A stretch of 64,000 nucleotides of DNA from Herbaspirillum rubrisubalbicans (GTDB lineage: Bacteria; Pseudomonadota; Gammaproteobacteria; Burkholderiales; Burkholderiaceae_D): assembly GCF_003719195.1 (NCBI RefSeq), contig NZ_CP024996.1:1984001-2048000 (forward strand), given 5' to 3'. The translations under genes and the position numbers were made by a program. The notes beneath the pieces are model-generated. The model was not told where the DNA came from, made no database searches, and saw nothing but the letters and a program-made list of their open reading frames with translations. This document shows, piece after piece, positions 16,641-26,012 of the stretch (position 1 is the first letter of the stretch; the number at the start of each line of letters is the position of its first letter).

Positions 16641-18629
16641 TCAGATATCCGCTTCGGCTTCGTTGCCGTGTTCTTCGATCCAGGCGCGACGCGATGCCGC
16701 TTCGCCCTTGCCCATGAGCATGTTGAAGCGCTCTTCGGAAGTCTGCACGCCGGGTTCGCCGAAGCTGATCGGCAACAGGCGACGGGTGTCCGGGTTCATG
16801 GTGGTTTCCCACAACTGTTCGGCATTCATCTCGCCCAGGCCCTTGAAGCGGGAAATGCTCCAGGCGCCTTCCTTCAAGCCATCCTTGCGCAGCTTGTCTT
16901 CGATGGCGTCGAGTTCGCCATCGTCCAGGGCGTAGAGCTTCTGCACCGGCTTCTTGCCGCGCGCTGGCGCATCCACGCGATACAGTGGCGGGCGCGCCAC
17001 GCAGATATTGCCGTTCTCGATCAGCTTGGGGAAGTGACGGAAGAACAGGGTCAAGAGCAGCACCTGGATGTGCGAGCCGTCCACGTCCGCGTCGGAGAGG
17101 ATACAGATCTTGCCGTAGCGCAGGCCGGACAGATCCGGCGTGTCGTTGATGCCATGCGGATCGACGCCGATGGCCACTGCGATGTCGTGGATTTCATTGT
17201 TGGCGTAGAGGCGGTCGCGCTCGGTTTCCCAGGCGTTCAAGACCTTGCCGCGCAGCGGCAGGATGGCCTGGAATTCCTTGTCGCGGCCCATCTTGGCCGA
17301 GCCACCGGCGGAGTCGCCCTCGACCAGGAACAGTTCGTTACGCGTCACATCCGAGGATTCGCAATCGGTCAGCTTGCCCGGTAGCACGGCCACCCCTGAA
17401 GATTTCTTCTTCTCGACCTTTTGCGCCGAGCGCAGGCGGCTCTGGGCCTGCTTGATGACCAGCTCGGCCAGCTTCTTGCCGTATTCCACGTGCTGGTTCA
17501 GCCACAGTTCCAGCGCCGGGCGCGAGAAGCCGGCCACCAGGCGCACGGCATCGCGCGAGTTCAGGCGTTCCTTGATCTGGCCCTGGAATTGCGGGTCCAG
17601 CACCTTGGCCGAGAGCACGAAGGACACGCGCGCAAAGACGTCCTCGGCCAGCAGTTTGACGCCCTTGGGCAGCAGCGAATGCATTTCCGCAAAGCTCTTG
17701 ACTGCCGAGAACAGGCCCTCGCGCAGGCCCGATTCGTGGGTGCCGCCGTTGGAAGTGGGGATCAGGTTGACGTAGGACTCACGCACCACCGCGCCTTCCT
17801 CGGTCCAGGCCACTACCCAGGAGGCGCCTTCGCCTTCAGCGAAGCCATCGGTATCCTTGCCGGCGAACTGTTCGCCTTCGAACAGCGGGATCAGGGTTTC
17901 GCCGCTGCCGCTCTGGGCCAGTTGTTCCATCAGGTAGCCGCGCAGGCCTTGGTCGTATTGCCAGCTCTGGGTATCGCCGTTCTTGGCGTTGATGAGCGTG
18001 ACCTTCACGCCCGGCAGCAGCACTGCCTTGGAGCGCAGCAGGCGCTGCAGCTCGCCCAGCGGGATGGTGGCCGAGTCGAAATACTTGGCGTCGGGCCAGA
18101 CGGTGACGCGGGTGCCGGACTTCTTGTCTTCGCGGGTGGCGGGGCGCGACTTGAGCTTCTCGATGACGTCACCGCCCGAGAAGGCCAGAGTGTGTACGCC
18201 GCCTTCGCGCCAGACCGTGATTTCCAGGCGCGTGGCCAGGGCATTGGTGACCGAGACGCCCACGCCGTGCAGGCCGCCCGAGAAGGCATAGGCGCCGCCG
18301 GAACCCTTGTCGAACTTGCCGCCCGCGTGCAGGCGGGTGAAGACGATCTCGACGGTCGGCACTTTTTCTTCCGGGTGCAGGCCGACCGGGATGCCGCGGC
18401 CATCGTCTTCCACGCTGACGCTGCCGTCGGCATTGATGGTGACGATGATGCTCTTGCCGTAGCCGCCCAGCGCTTCGTCGGAGGCGTTGTCGATCACTTC
18501 CTGGAGGATGTGCAGCGGGTTCTCGGTGCGGGTGTACATGCCCGGACGCTGCTTGACCGGCTCCAGTCCCTTGAGGACGCGGATCGATGATTCACTGTAA
18601 TCGGACGGGGTTGTTTTTTTGGTTGCCAT
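16641..18629 (-). CDS. parE: DNA topoisomerase IV subunit B
   Basis: ATPase subunit (662 aa) of topoisomerase IV. The N-terminal GHKL ATPase shows [15 protein letters not shown] and [11 protein letters not shown]; a transducer follows, then the TOPRIM region with EGDSAGGSA and DADVDGSHI, which bind the catalytic Mg. I chose the start at 18629 ([25 protein letters not shown]), the typical ParE N-terminus; the frame stays open 72 codons further up but that part is not ParE-like. It is first in the operon with the transglycosylase and parC. Confidence 0.96.
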   Translation of the reverse strand: MATKKTTPSDYSESSIRVLKGLEPVKQRPGMYTRTENPLHILQEVIDNASDEALGGYGKSIIVTINADGSVSVEDDGRGIPVGLHPEEKVPTVEIVFTRLHAGGKFDKGSGGAYAFSGGLHGVGVSVTNALATRLEITVWREGGVHTLAFSGGDVIEKLKSRPATREDKKSGTRVTVWPDAKYFDSATIPLGELQRLLRSKAVLLPGVKVTLINAKNGDTQSWQYDQGLRGYLMEQLAQSGSGETLIPLFEGEQFAGKDTDGFAEGEGASWVVAWTEEGAVVRESYVNLIPTSNGGTHESGLREGLFSAVKSFAEMHSLLPKGVKLLAEDVFARVSFVLSAKVLDPQFQGQIKERLNSRDAVRLVAGFSRPALELWLNQHVEYGKKLAELVIKQAQSRLRSAQKVEKKKSSGVAVLPGKLTDCESSDVTRNELFLVEGDSAGGSAKMGRDKEFQAILPLRGKVLNAWETERDRLYANNEIHDIAVAIGVDPHGINDTPDLSGLRYGKICILSDADVDGSHIQVLLLTLFFRHFPKLIENGNICVARPPLYRVDAPARGKKPVQKLYALDDGELDAIEDKLRKDGLKEGAWSISRFKGLGEMNAEQLWETTMNPDTRRLLPISFGEPGVQTSEERFNMLMGKGEAASRRAWIEEHGNEAEADI

Positions 18630-18826
18630 GCAGATGAGTGGTCGTGGCTGATGCCGGAGGGTTGTTGTCTGTTTGTTCAGCGCCGGCCTGCCAGGGCGGC
18701 CATCTTGCGCTGCAAAAGCGCATTCTAATGAAATTTCCAGCAATTCGGCGCCTGCCGCGCTGCTTTGTTCCCTACGGGACAATACTTGTCGGTAACAGCA
18801 TGTAAATGCGCTTAAAAATGAACAAT

Positions 18827-18854
18827 AAAAAAGGCTTGCGCGCACGCAAGCCTT
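18827..18854 (-). terminator. Intrinsic terminator after the amidase gene
   Basis: Ten-base arms AAGGCTTGCG (18831-18840) and CGCAAGCCTT (18845-18854), loop of four, with T-run on the minus strand (A at 18827-18832). It ends the lysR/MFS/DUF2848/amidase region. A small direct repeat of TCAGAGGGGCAAA (two copies) lies between it and the stop. Confidence 0.85.
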
Positions 18855-18889
18855 GTCAGAGGGGCAAATCAGAGGGGCAAATACGCGGA

Positions 18890-20242
18890 TCAGGCAGCCA
18901 GCAGCCCTTCCACCGCCAGGGCAATGGACAGCAGGCGCTTGTCCTGGCCACCGGCTGCGGCCAGCGACAGTCCCACCGGCGCGCTGCCTGCCGCATGGCA
19001 GGGCAGCGAGACGGCGCAGCCATCGAGGAAGTTGATCAGCGTGGGATTGCGCAGCAGCTTGCCATTGGCGGCGTAGTAGGCCTCATCGCTGGCTTGCAGC
19101 TCGGCAATGCGCGGCGCGACGATGGGCACCGTGGGCATGACCAGGGCATCGTAGCCGGCCAGTTGTGCCTCGACCTCGGCGATCCAGCGGGGGCGGGCGT
19201 GCAGCACGTCCAGCAGGTCGGCGGCGCTCATGTCCTTGCCGCGCAGGATGCGCGAGACCACGCGCTGGTCGTAGCCGGCCGCGTTCTCGGCGATCAGGGC
19301 GCGATGCCAGGCATAGGCCTCTGCGGCCGTGAAGCCGCCCTTGGCATTGATGGCGGCCAACTGGTTGAAGGCGGGGACTACCTCCTCGACGATCACCGCA
19401 CCGGCTGCCGAGAGCCGGGTCAGCGCGGTTTGATAGGCAACGGCGACGGTGTCATCCATGCCATCGCGCACCACATTGGTCGGCGCCAGCAGACGCAGGC
19501 CACGCAGCGGGTGGGGGGTGACGGCCACATACTCTTCACCGGCCAATACGGCATCCATGATGGCGCAGCATTGCACCGATACAGCCAGTGGGCCAATCGA
19601 GTCCAGATAAGCGGACAGTGGCAGTACACCTTGCATGGACACTCGTGCCGCCGTGGGCTTGAAACCGGTCAGTCCGTTCAGGGCCGAGGGGATGCGCACC
19701 GAGCCGCCGGTATCCGAACCGACCGCCGCGCAGGCCATGCCATCGGTCACCGAGATGGCCGCACCGGAGGAAGAGCCGCCAGGGATGCGGCCACCCTCCA
19801 CGTTGCGCTCCCAGGTGTTCTGCGGGGTGCCGTAATGCGGATTGATGCCCAAGCCCGAATAGGCGAACTCGGTCATGTTGGTCTTGCCGATGACGATGGC
19901 ACCGGCCTTGAGCAGGTTCTGGACCACTGCCGCATGGACACTGGCGGCGGGCTTGCCGCGCAGCACGGTGGAGCCGGCCAGTGTGGTTTCCCCGGCCACG
20001 TCGAACAGATCCTTGACCGATACCGGTACACCTTCGATGGGCGAGCGGCACAGTCCGGCCGCGCGCAGCGTATCGGAGGCGCGGGCGGCAGCGCGGGCCT
20101 GCTCGGCATAGACGCTGGTGAAGACGCGCGCGCCTTCACCGGCCGGGTCGGCGATGCGGGCCAGGGCCTGTTCGGTCAGTTGCAGGGAAGTGATGTGGCC
20201 GGCAGCGAGCTCGGCGGACAGTTGGGAAAGTGTACTGGGCAT
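18890..20242 (-). CDS. Amidase-signature family hydrolase
   Basis: Amidase of 450 aa with the Ser-cisSer-Lys triad of the amidase-signature family: Lys in PVSVKDLFD (about residue 76), cis-Ser in the Gly/Ser loop GGSSSGAA (about 150), and nucleophile Ser in GSDTGGSVRIP (about 175). It hydrolyses an amide bond in the cytoplasm; the family covers allophanate, nicotinamide, aryl and malonamide substrates, so the substrate is open. It is the last gene of a run with DUF2848 and an MFS importer, suggesting uptake and hydrolysis of one amide compound. Confidence 0.88.
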   Translation of the reverse strand: MPSTLSQLSAELAAGHITSLQLTEQALARIADPAGEGARVFTSVYAEQARAAARASDTLRAAGLCRSPIEGVPVSVKDLFDVAGETTLAGSTVLRGKPAASVHAAVVQNLLKAGAIVIGKTNMTEFAYSGLGINPHYGTPQNTWERNVEGGRIPGGSSSGAAISVTDGMACAAVGSDTGGSVRIPSALNGLTGFKPTAARVSMQGVLPLSAYLDSIGPLAVSVQCCAIMDAVLAGEEYVAVTPHPLRGLRLLAPTNVVRDGMDDTVAVAYQTALTRLSAAGAVIVEEVVPAFNQLAAINAKGGFTAAEAYAWHRALIAENAAGYDQRVVSRILRGKDMSAADLLDVLHARPRWIAEVEAQLAGYDALVMPTVPIVAPRIAELQASDEAYYAANGKLLRNPTLINFLDGCAVSLPCHAAGSAPVGLSLAAAGGQDKRLLSIALAVEGLLAA

Positions 20243-20324
20243 GATGAGCTAATCGGATTGGTCGGGCGAAGGCAGCCCGGAGATGCGCAAGTATCGCATT
20301 GCCGGGCGCATCCAACAAAGCAGG

Positions 20325-21002
20325 TCAGGCCACTTCGGCCAGTGATTCAGATACATAGTGATGGCGTAGCGCACGCTGGCGACGCGGGTCGAACAGTTCC
20401 ATCGTGAAGGAGGCGGCCGGGCGGATGCCGCCGATGGCGCCTACCGTGCCGCAGGTCATGCCGCAACCCTCGGGCAGGATGGCGCTGCCGTCGGTGAAGC
20501 GGGCGATCAGGTCAGCCGGCGTGCGCAGCGAGGCCAGCGTACCTTCCTGGTAAAGCTTGGTGGCACCGTCTTCCTCGATCCAGGAACGGATCACCAGTTC
20601 ATCCCAATACTCGGCCACCTCGGAGAGTTTCCAGGCGGACGTGCCGACCGGCTTGACGCAGGCCTGCTTGGAGAAGGCCACGCTGTGCGCTTCCAGCTTG
20701 CGGTCGGTGTGGTCGGAGGCGATCGAGACGTACAGCTCGCCACCGGCGCGGAAGACGAAGGTCTCCACTTCACCGGAAGAGGCCTGGCCCAGCACCTGCA
20801 CCTGCGCGGCCTGGGACAGTTGGTTGGCCGAGACGCGGTAGAACAGCGGCACCGCACTGGGACGCGAAATGCCCAGGGCTTCCAGTTCTTCGATGTGGTG
20901 TTCGATGGCGGCCATGTCACGGCCGGCCCAGCCGGCGATGACCAGGGTGGTGATCTCGGCCTGGACGGTGGAGTGGTCGGGGAGGGTAAAGGTCAGCTTC
21001 AT
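20325..21002 (-). CDS. DUF2848 family protein
   Basis: Protein of 225 aa of the DUF2848 family, which has no assigned reaction that I know. Visible features are a two-stranded N-terminus (MKLTFTLPDHSTVQAEI), VFRAGGELYVSIASDHTDRKLE in the middle, and a FMELFDPRR-like C-terminal strand. Its general layout recalls the fumarylacetoacetate-hydrolase fold, and the SDHTDR stretch could bind a metal; both are inference. It sits between the MFS and amidase genes on the same strand, with four copies of an 11-bp repeat just upstream. Confidence 0.85.
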   Translation of the reverse strand: MKLTFTLPDHSTVQAEITTLVIAGWAGRDMAAIEHHIEELEALGISRPSAVPLFYRVSANQLSQAAQVQVLGQASSGEVETFVFRAGGELYVSIASDHTDRKLEAHSVAFSKQACVKPVGTSAWKLSEVAEYWDELVIRSWIEEDGATKLYQEGTLASLRTPADLIARFTDGSAILPEGCGMTCGTVGAIGGIRPAASFTMELFDPRRQRALRHHYVSESLAEVA

Positions 21003-21020
21003 GAGGTTCTATTCCAACAG

Positions 21021-21064
21021 GGTGAATCAGGGGTGAATCAGGGGTGAATCAGGGGTGAATCAGG
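21021..21064. repeat. Tandem repeat, four copies of an 11-bp unit
   Basis: Four perfect head-to-tail copies of GGTGAATCAGG fill the gap between the MFS stop and the DUF2848 start, 18 bp upstream of the DUF2848 start. Such short tandem units change copy number easily by slippage. Confidence 0.95.
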
Positions 21065-21100
21065 AGAGGCTGGCCGGGGCAGGGCGGCCAGCCGGGGAAA

Positions 21101-22414
21101 TCAATGTTTCTTGACGAACACCACCACCAGGAAACTGGCGAGGAACTCCAGTGCGGCCACGAAGTACAGGCCCGAGGACAGCGACCCGGTGCTGGTCTTC
21201 AAGGCCCCGATCATGTAGGGCGCCACGAAGCCGGCCAGGTTGCCGATGGAGTTGATGAGGGCGATGCCGCCGGCGGCTGCGGTGCCGGCCAGGAAGGCGC
21301 CGGGAATCGACCAGAACACCGGGAAGGCCGCCAGGATGCCGATGGCCGCCAGCGTCAGCGAGCACAGCGCCAGAGTGGCATTGCCCAGCGTCATGCCGGT
21401 GGCGACCAGTCCGATACAGGCGATCAAGGTCGCAATGGCGCTATGCAGGCGGCGTTCGCCGGTCTTGTCGGAGTGAAAGCCGTTCCAGATCATGGCCAGC
21501 GTGCCGGCCACGAAGGGGATGGCCGAGATCAGGCCGATCTGCAGATTACCCTTCACGCCGATTTCCTTGATGATGGACGGCGCCCAGAAGGCGATGGTGG
21601 CATTGCCGCTGACCACGCAGAAATACACGGCCGCGCAGATCCAGACACGGTAATTGCTGCAGGCATCCTTGAAGGAGAAATGCTTGCCGGGTGCACTGTT
21701 CTCGAGGGCCAGTGCTTGGGTGACGGCATTCTTTTCTGCTTCCGACAACCACTTCGCATTGGCTGGTTTTTCCGGCAGCCAGGCCAGCACGGCAAAGCCG
21801 GCCAGGATCGAAGGGATGCCTTCGATGATGAACAGCCATTGCCAGTTGGCCAGATGGCCCACGCCTTCCATGCGGCTCATGATGAAGCCGGCAATGGGGC
21901 CGCCGACGGCGCCGGCGATGGCAAAGGAGGTCATGAACAGACCATTGACGCGGGCGCGGCGCTGGGCCGGGAACCAGTAGGTGAGATAGAGCACCACGCC
22001 GGGGAAGAAGCCGGCCTCGAAGATGCCCAGCAGGAAGCGCAGTACGTAGAAGCTGGTCGGCGTGCTGACGTAGGCCATGGCCATCGAGGCCAGGCCCCAG
22101 AGGATGGTGATGCGCGCCAGGGTCTTGCGGGCGCCGATCTTTTCCAGCAGCAGGTTGCTGGGCACTTCGAAGAGGAAGTAGCCGATGAAGAAGATGCCCG
22201 CGCCCAGGCCATAGACGGCTTCGGAGAATTGCAGGTCCTGCAGCATCTGCAGCTTGGCAAAGCCGACATTGACGCGGTCGATCCAGGCCAGTACGAACAG
22301 GAAGACCAGGAATGGAATCAGGCGCCAGGCGATCTTGCCGTAGGTGGCGTCCAGCGGGGCGGCTGCGCTGCCTGGGGGCGCAGCGGTGGTCGCGGCGGAT
22401 GGGGAATACGACAT
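21101..22414 (-). CDS. MFS transporter, anion:cation symporter (ACS) type
   Basis: Twelve-helix MFS permease of 437 aa of the ACS family (tartrate/phthalate/glucarate-like organic anion importers). It has the AWIDRVNVGFAKLQM segment after TM1, the DRVN-type and GIFEAGFFPG motifs typical of that family, and the R-X-R loop QRRARVNG between TM4 and TM5. I chose the ATG at 22414 because GAGGAGG lies just upstream, a perfect ribosome-binding site. It probably imports the substrate of the amidase/DUF2848 pair downstream. The LysR gene upstream is the likely regulator. Confidence 0.92.
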   Translation of the reverse strand: MSYSPSAATTAAPPGSAAAPLDATYGKIAWRLIPFLVFLFVLAWIDRVNVGFAKLQMLQDLQFSEAVYGLGAGIFFIGYFLFEVPSNLLLEKIGARKTLARITILWGLASMAMAYVSTPTSFYVLRFLLGIFEAGFFPGVVLYLTYWFPAQRRARVNGLFMTSFAIAGAVGGPIAGFIMSRMEGVGHLANWQWLFIIEGIPSILAGFAVLAWLPEKPANAKWLSEAEKNAVTQALALENSAPGKHFSFKDACSNYRVWICAAVYFCVVSGNATIAFWAPSIIKEIGVKGNLQIGLISAIPFVAGTLAMIWNGFHSDKTGERRLHSAIATLIACIGLVATGMTLGNATLALCSLTLAAIGILAAFPVFWSIPGAFLAGTAAAGGIALINSIGNLAGFVAPYMIGALKTSTGSLSSGLYFVAALEFLASFLVVVFVKKH

Positions 22415-22685
22415 GAAAACCTCCTCGAGTGTGGCCGGCGTCCACCTGCGTGGCGCCGTGTTGTGTTCTGCGTGGGATGGACTGGGTGTAAGGACGCGTA
22501 TTGCGGGACCGGTCTGAAACCAGTATGGGGAAGGTGAAGCGCCGCTGTCCAACAAGAAAATCTGAACGGCTTTGATTGAAAAATCTTATGAGCAAAAGCA
22601 GGGCGCGTTTTGCTTCAGGATGGTGCTGCCCAGGTGCACTGCCTGAAGCCGTACAGGCCAGCCTGCACGCGGGAGGAAGGGTAAA

Positions 22686-23621
22686 TCAGCCCAGCGGGAC
22701 CGGCAGACGGGCGATCTCCTGGCCCCAATTGAGTGCGAAATCGGCGGCGGTTTCCTGGGCGATGCGCGCCACGGTTTCGGTCAGCGGATTCTCATGGTCC
22801 GAGCGGAAGCAGGCGATGAGCACCAAGGCCGGGAATTCGGTATCGACCCGCAACAGGTGCAGGCTCTCTTCGTTCAACTCGCGCTGGATGATGGCCGGTG
22901 GCACGGCGGTGATGCCGAAGCCATCGGTAGCCAGCCGGATCATGGTGGCCACTGAGGCGATGCAATTGATGTGCAACGTGCGCTCGGCGCGCTCGCTGCC
23001 CGAGAACAGACGCTCGATCACCGCGTGCGGCCCCGAGTTGCGGGCAAAGCTGATGATCGGGAAGGCCGCCAGGTCGGCCAGCGACAGCGTTTCGCTGCCG
23101 ATGTCGAGCTTGGGACTGCCGACCCAGCGCATCGGCAATTCGCACAGCGCGATATTGCTCACCTGCGGGCCGATCACCGGTTCGGCCTGCAGCACCAGGT
23201 CCAGGTTGCTCTTGCTGAACTGTTCGTGCAGGTGGATGGTGGTATCGCTGACGATCTCGATCTGCAGGCGCGGGAAGGCTTGATGCAAGCGTCCCAGGAA
23301 ATCCGGGAACCAGCTATGGACGATGGATTCGATCACACCGATGCGGATCACCCCGGCAAAGACTTCGCGGTCGGACATGTCGTCCTTCATCTCGCGCATG
23401 AGCTTGACCATGCGCTCGGCATACACCAGTGCCTTGCTGCCATCGGCGGTCAAGGCCACTTCGCGCGCGCTGCGGTCGAACAGGCGCACGCCGAAGTCTT
23501 GTTCGAGCGAGGCGATGCGGCTGGAGACGGCGGCCTGGGTGGTGTGCAGGCGTTCGGCAGTGAGCCGGAAATTGCGCAGCCGGGCCAGCCAGACGAAGGT
23601 CTCGAGAAAGCGAATATTCAT
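22686..23621 (-). CDS. LysR-family transcriptional regulator
   Basis: Regulator of 311 aa. The N-terminal winged helix (MNIRFLETFVWLARLRNFRLTAERLHTTQAAVSSRIASLEQDFGVRLF) is typical, followed by a two-lobe effector domain. It lies upstream of, and on the same strand as, the MFS-DUF2848-amidase genes, with 271 bp in between, and is divergent from the RpiR-led operon across a 399-bp gap. Control of the catabolic genes is inferred from position only. Confidence 0.9.
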   Translation of the reverse strand: MNIRFLETFVWLARLRNFRLTAERLHTTQAAVSSRIASLEQDFGVRLFDRSAREVALTADGSKALVYAERMVKLMREMKDDMSDREVFAGVIRIGVIESIVHSWFPDFLGRLHQAFPRLQIEIVSDTTIHLHEQFSKSNLDLVLQAEPVIGPQVSNIALCELPMRWVGSPKLDIGSETLSLADLAAFPIISFARNSGPHAVIERLFSGSERAERTLHINCIASVATMIRLATDGFGITAVPPAIIQRELNEESLHLLRVDTEFPALVLIACFRSDHENPLTETVARIAQETAADFALNWGQEIARLPVPLG

Positions 23622-24020
23622 GAGCGGGCAGGGCAGTATGAAGAAGCGTATTTTATCGTTTTCGGATGGCGTAACGCCCCGTCATTTTTGGTGCGCTGCG
23701 CCATGAATCTTCCTTCATCTGGCGCAGATCTGGTGCATTTCATGGAGGAAGTCGCGTGCTTCTGGTGCGTTATATCGATATTCGAATTTTGAAAGTATTT
23801 TTTCTTTACTCGCCGGGAAAATGAAAATATATTTACATTTTTCTTGGCGGACTGGTCATTCAGGCAAGTCCCGGAAGACGATAAAAACGACGGTGGCAGG
23901 ACCATCGGGAAACGAAGATCCAATGATCAAAACGATTTAAATGATTTAAATCGTTTGCGCAGTCAAGCGCATTAGTGGCGCATCAATGGCGCATTTTCAA
24001 CGACAACGGGGTAGCGGACG
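23622..24020. other. 399-bp divergent intergenic region between lysR and rpiR genes
   Basis: No gene is supported here. The left part (to about 23860) is AT-rich, unlike its surroundings, and should hold the lysR promoter. The right part carries a 27-bp palindrome close to the rpiR start. I see no tRNA or small ORF with a ribosome-binding site. Confidence 0.7.
23930..23956. promoter_or_regulatory. 27-bp perfect palindrome, likely RpiR operator
   Basis: Arms AAACGATTTAAAT (23930-23942) and ATTTAAATCGTTT (23944-23956) pair perfectly around a single G. It lies 64 bp upstream of the rpiR GTG start. Inside it, GATTTAAAT is repeated directly. Autoregulation by the RpiR protein is likely but inferred. 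Confidence 0.65.
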
Positions 24021-25013
24021 GTGACACAACAGCCGAAGAACATCAGCTTGCAAGGGGCCGGCGCCATCGCCCAGGCCGTGGGCAAGCTGTATCCGCAATT
24101 GTCCAAGTCGCACCGCAAGACGGCCGACTACGTGCTGGGCAATCCGTTTCGCGCTGCCACCATGACCATCGACGAACTGTCGGAAGCGGCCGGGATTTCG
24201 GTGGCCACTGCCAACCGCTTTGCCCACGCGCTGGGCTTTGATGGCTATGCCTCCTTCCGCGCGGCCCTGGTGTCGGACTTCGCCACCACCCTGGCGCCGG
24301 TGGAAAAGCTGCGCGAGCAGGTGCAACGCGCTGCCACCAGCGCCGAGATCATGGCCGCGGCCTGCGACAGCGACATCGCCAATATCGAAGCCACGCGCCG
24401 GATGCTCAACCCCGACCATTGCGAGCAGGCGGTCGAGATGATCCTCTCGGCCCAGCGCGTCTTCATCACCGGCTTTGGCGCCTCGGCCTATCTCTCGGGC
24501 TTGATGGCGCATACGCTGGAACCCTATGTGCGTACCGTCAACTCCATGGCCATGGCCGGTGGCCCTTCGCAGGCGGCGCGCCAGTTCTTCAAGCTCGATA
24601 GCAATGACCTGGTCATCGCGATGGTATTTCCGCGCTATGCCGCCGACACCGTCTGGCTGACCCAGCGCGCCGTGGAAAAGGGCGCCCGCATCCTGGCCCT
24701 GACCGATCATCCCGGCTCGCCCCTGGTGCCGCTGGCCGATGTCACTCTTTATGCCCAGACCGATGGTCGCCTCTCCCCCACTTCGGATGCTGCCGCACTG
24801 ATCCTGATCCAGGCGTTGTGCGATGCGGTGGCGCATCGCGCGCGTCGTTCGGTGCAGGCGGCCACGCAGATGGCCGAATTCGTATTGCCCTGGCTGTACC
24901 TGGCCCAGCAGCAGCACCCGCGTGCCGGCACCACCCCGGTCGGTCAACCGCCCAACGCCAAGGCCAAGGCTGCGACCAAACGCGTCTCCACCAAAGGAAA
25001 GTCCCACCCATGA
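24021..25013 (+). CDS. MurR/RpiR-family transcriptional regulator (HTH + SIS domain)
   Basis: Regulator of 330 aa. The N-terminal HTH_6 (LYPQLSKSHRKTADYVLGNP through ELSEAAGISVATANRFAHALGF) is followed by a SIS sugar-phosphate-binding domain (about residues 130-260; VFITGFGASAYLSGLMAH, VIAMVFPRYAADTV). The tail is Lys/Ala-rich and low complexity. GTG start at 24021 with GGGGTAG upstream. The stop overlaps the isoaspartyl-peptidase start in an ATGA, so it belongs to the peptide operon. RpiR proteins usually bind phosphosugars; here MurNAc-peptides or related muropeptides are conceivable. Confidence 0.9.
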   Translation: MTQQPKNISLQGAGAIAQAVGKLYPQLSKSHRKTADYVLGNPFRAATMTIDELSEAAGISVATANRFAHALGFDGYASFRAALVSDFATTLAPVEKLREQVQRAATSAEIMAAACDSDIANIEATRRMLNPDHCEQAVEMILSAQRVFITGFGASAYLSGLMAHTLEPYVRTVNSMAMAGGPSQAARQFFKLDSNDLVIAMVFPRYAADTVWLTQRAVEKGARILALTDHPGSPLVPLADVTLYAQTDGRLSPTSDAAALILIQALCDAVAHRARRSVQAATQMAEFVLPWLYLAQQQHPRAGTTPVGQPPNAKAKAATKRVSTKGKSHP

Positions 25014-25987
25014 GTACTCCCGTCATTGCCATCCACGGCGGCGCCGGCACCATCACCCGCGTCTCGCTCACCGCCGAGGAAGAGGCCCGCTATCACCTGG
25101 CCTTGGCCGAGATCGTCGCTGCCGGCCAGGCGGTCCTCAATGCCGGCGGTTCGGCCCTGGAAGCGGTGACCGAGGCGGTGCGCCTGCTGGAAGACTGCCC
25201 GCTCTTCAATGCCGGCCATGGTGCGGTCTATACCAGCGAAGGCAAGCATGAGCTGGATGCCTGCGTGATGAACGGTGCCGACCTGGCTTCAGGCGCGGTG
25301 GCCTGTGTCACCCAGCTGCGCAACCCCATCCTGGCGGCGCGCGCGGTGATGGAAAAGAGCGAACATGTGCTGCTGGTGGGTCCGGCTGCCGAAGCCTTTG
25401 CTGCGCGCCATGGCGTGGTCACGGTCAGCCCCGACTATTTCCACACCGAGGCGCGTCACCAGCAATGGCTGCGCGTGCGCGGCCAGGCACGCGCCATGCT
25501 GGACCATGATGCGTCGTCGTTTTCGTTCGCGCAACAGGCAGCCGAACCGATCGACCCCGATCACAAGTTCGGTACCGTCGGCGCCGTCGCCCTGGACCAG
25601 TTCGGCAACCTGGCCGCAGCCACCTCGACCGGTGGCATTACCAACAAGCAAGCCGGTCGCGTGGGTGACTCGCCCATCATCGGCGCCGGTTGCTATGCCA
25701 ACAATGCCACCGTGGCCGTGTCGGCCACCGGTACCGGCGAAGCCTTTATGCGCACTGCCGCCTGCTACGACATCGGCGCGCGCATGGCTTATGCCGGCCA
25801 GTCGCTGCAGGAGGCCAGCGATGCCGTGGTCTTCGAGACCCTGCCCAAGGTCGGCGGGCGCGGTGGCGTAATCGCCATCGATGCCCACGGCAACCTGGCC
25901 TTGCCCTTCAATACCGAAGGCATGTACCGCGCCTATGGCCGCGGTGAGCTGGCCCCGGTCACCGCCATTTATGCAGAATCGGCCTGA
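25010..25987 (+). CDS. iaaA: Isoaspartyl peptidase / plant-type L-asparaginase
   Basis: N-terminal nucleophile hydrolase of 325 aa that cleaves beta-aspartyl dipeptides and asparagine. Autocleavage before the Thr in [11 protein letters not shown] would give the alpha and beta subunits; the [23 protein letters not shown] and TGTGEAFMR motifs of the family follow. It starts with [10 protein letters not shown]. The ATG overlaps the rpiR stop (ATGA). As in E. coli, where iaaA precedes gsiABCD, it stands before a GsiA-like ATPase, so imported isopeptides are probably its substrates. Confidence 0.93.
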   Translation: MSTPVIAIHGGAGTITRVSLTAEEEARYHLALAEIVAAGQAVLNAGGSALEAVTEAVRLLEDCPLFNAGHGAVYTSEGKHELDACVMNGADLASGAVACVTQLRNPILAARAVMEKSEHVLLVGPAAEAFAARHGVVTVSPDYFHTEARHQQWLRVRGQARAMLDHDASSFSFAQQAAEPIDPDHKFGTVGAVALDQFGNLAAATSTGGITNKQAGRVGDSPIIGAGCYANNATVAVSATGTGEAFMRTAACYDIGARMAYAGQSLQEASDAVVFETLPKVGGRGGVIAIDAHGNLALPFNTEGMYRAYGRGELAPVTAIYAESA

Positions 25988-26012
25988 AGCGGCCGGGCAG
26001 GAGAGAATCAAG

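Noticed and set aside
18806..20407. Long plus-strand open frame opposite the amidase
   Set aside because: The amidase triad is intact on the minus strand; no ribosome-binding site or family for the plus-strand frame.
21021..21064. Short repeats as a CRISPR array
   Set aside because: Units are 11 bp, head-to-tail and without spacers; no cas genes.
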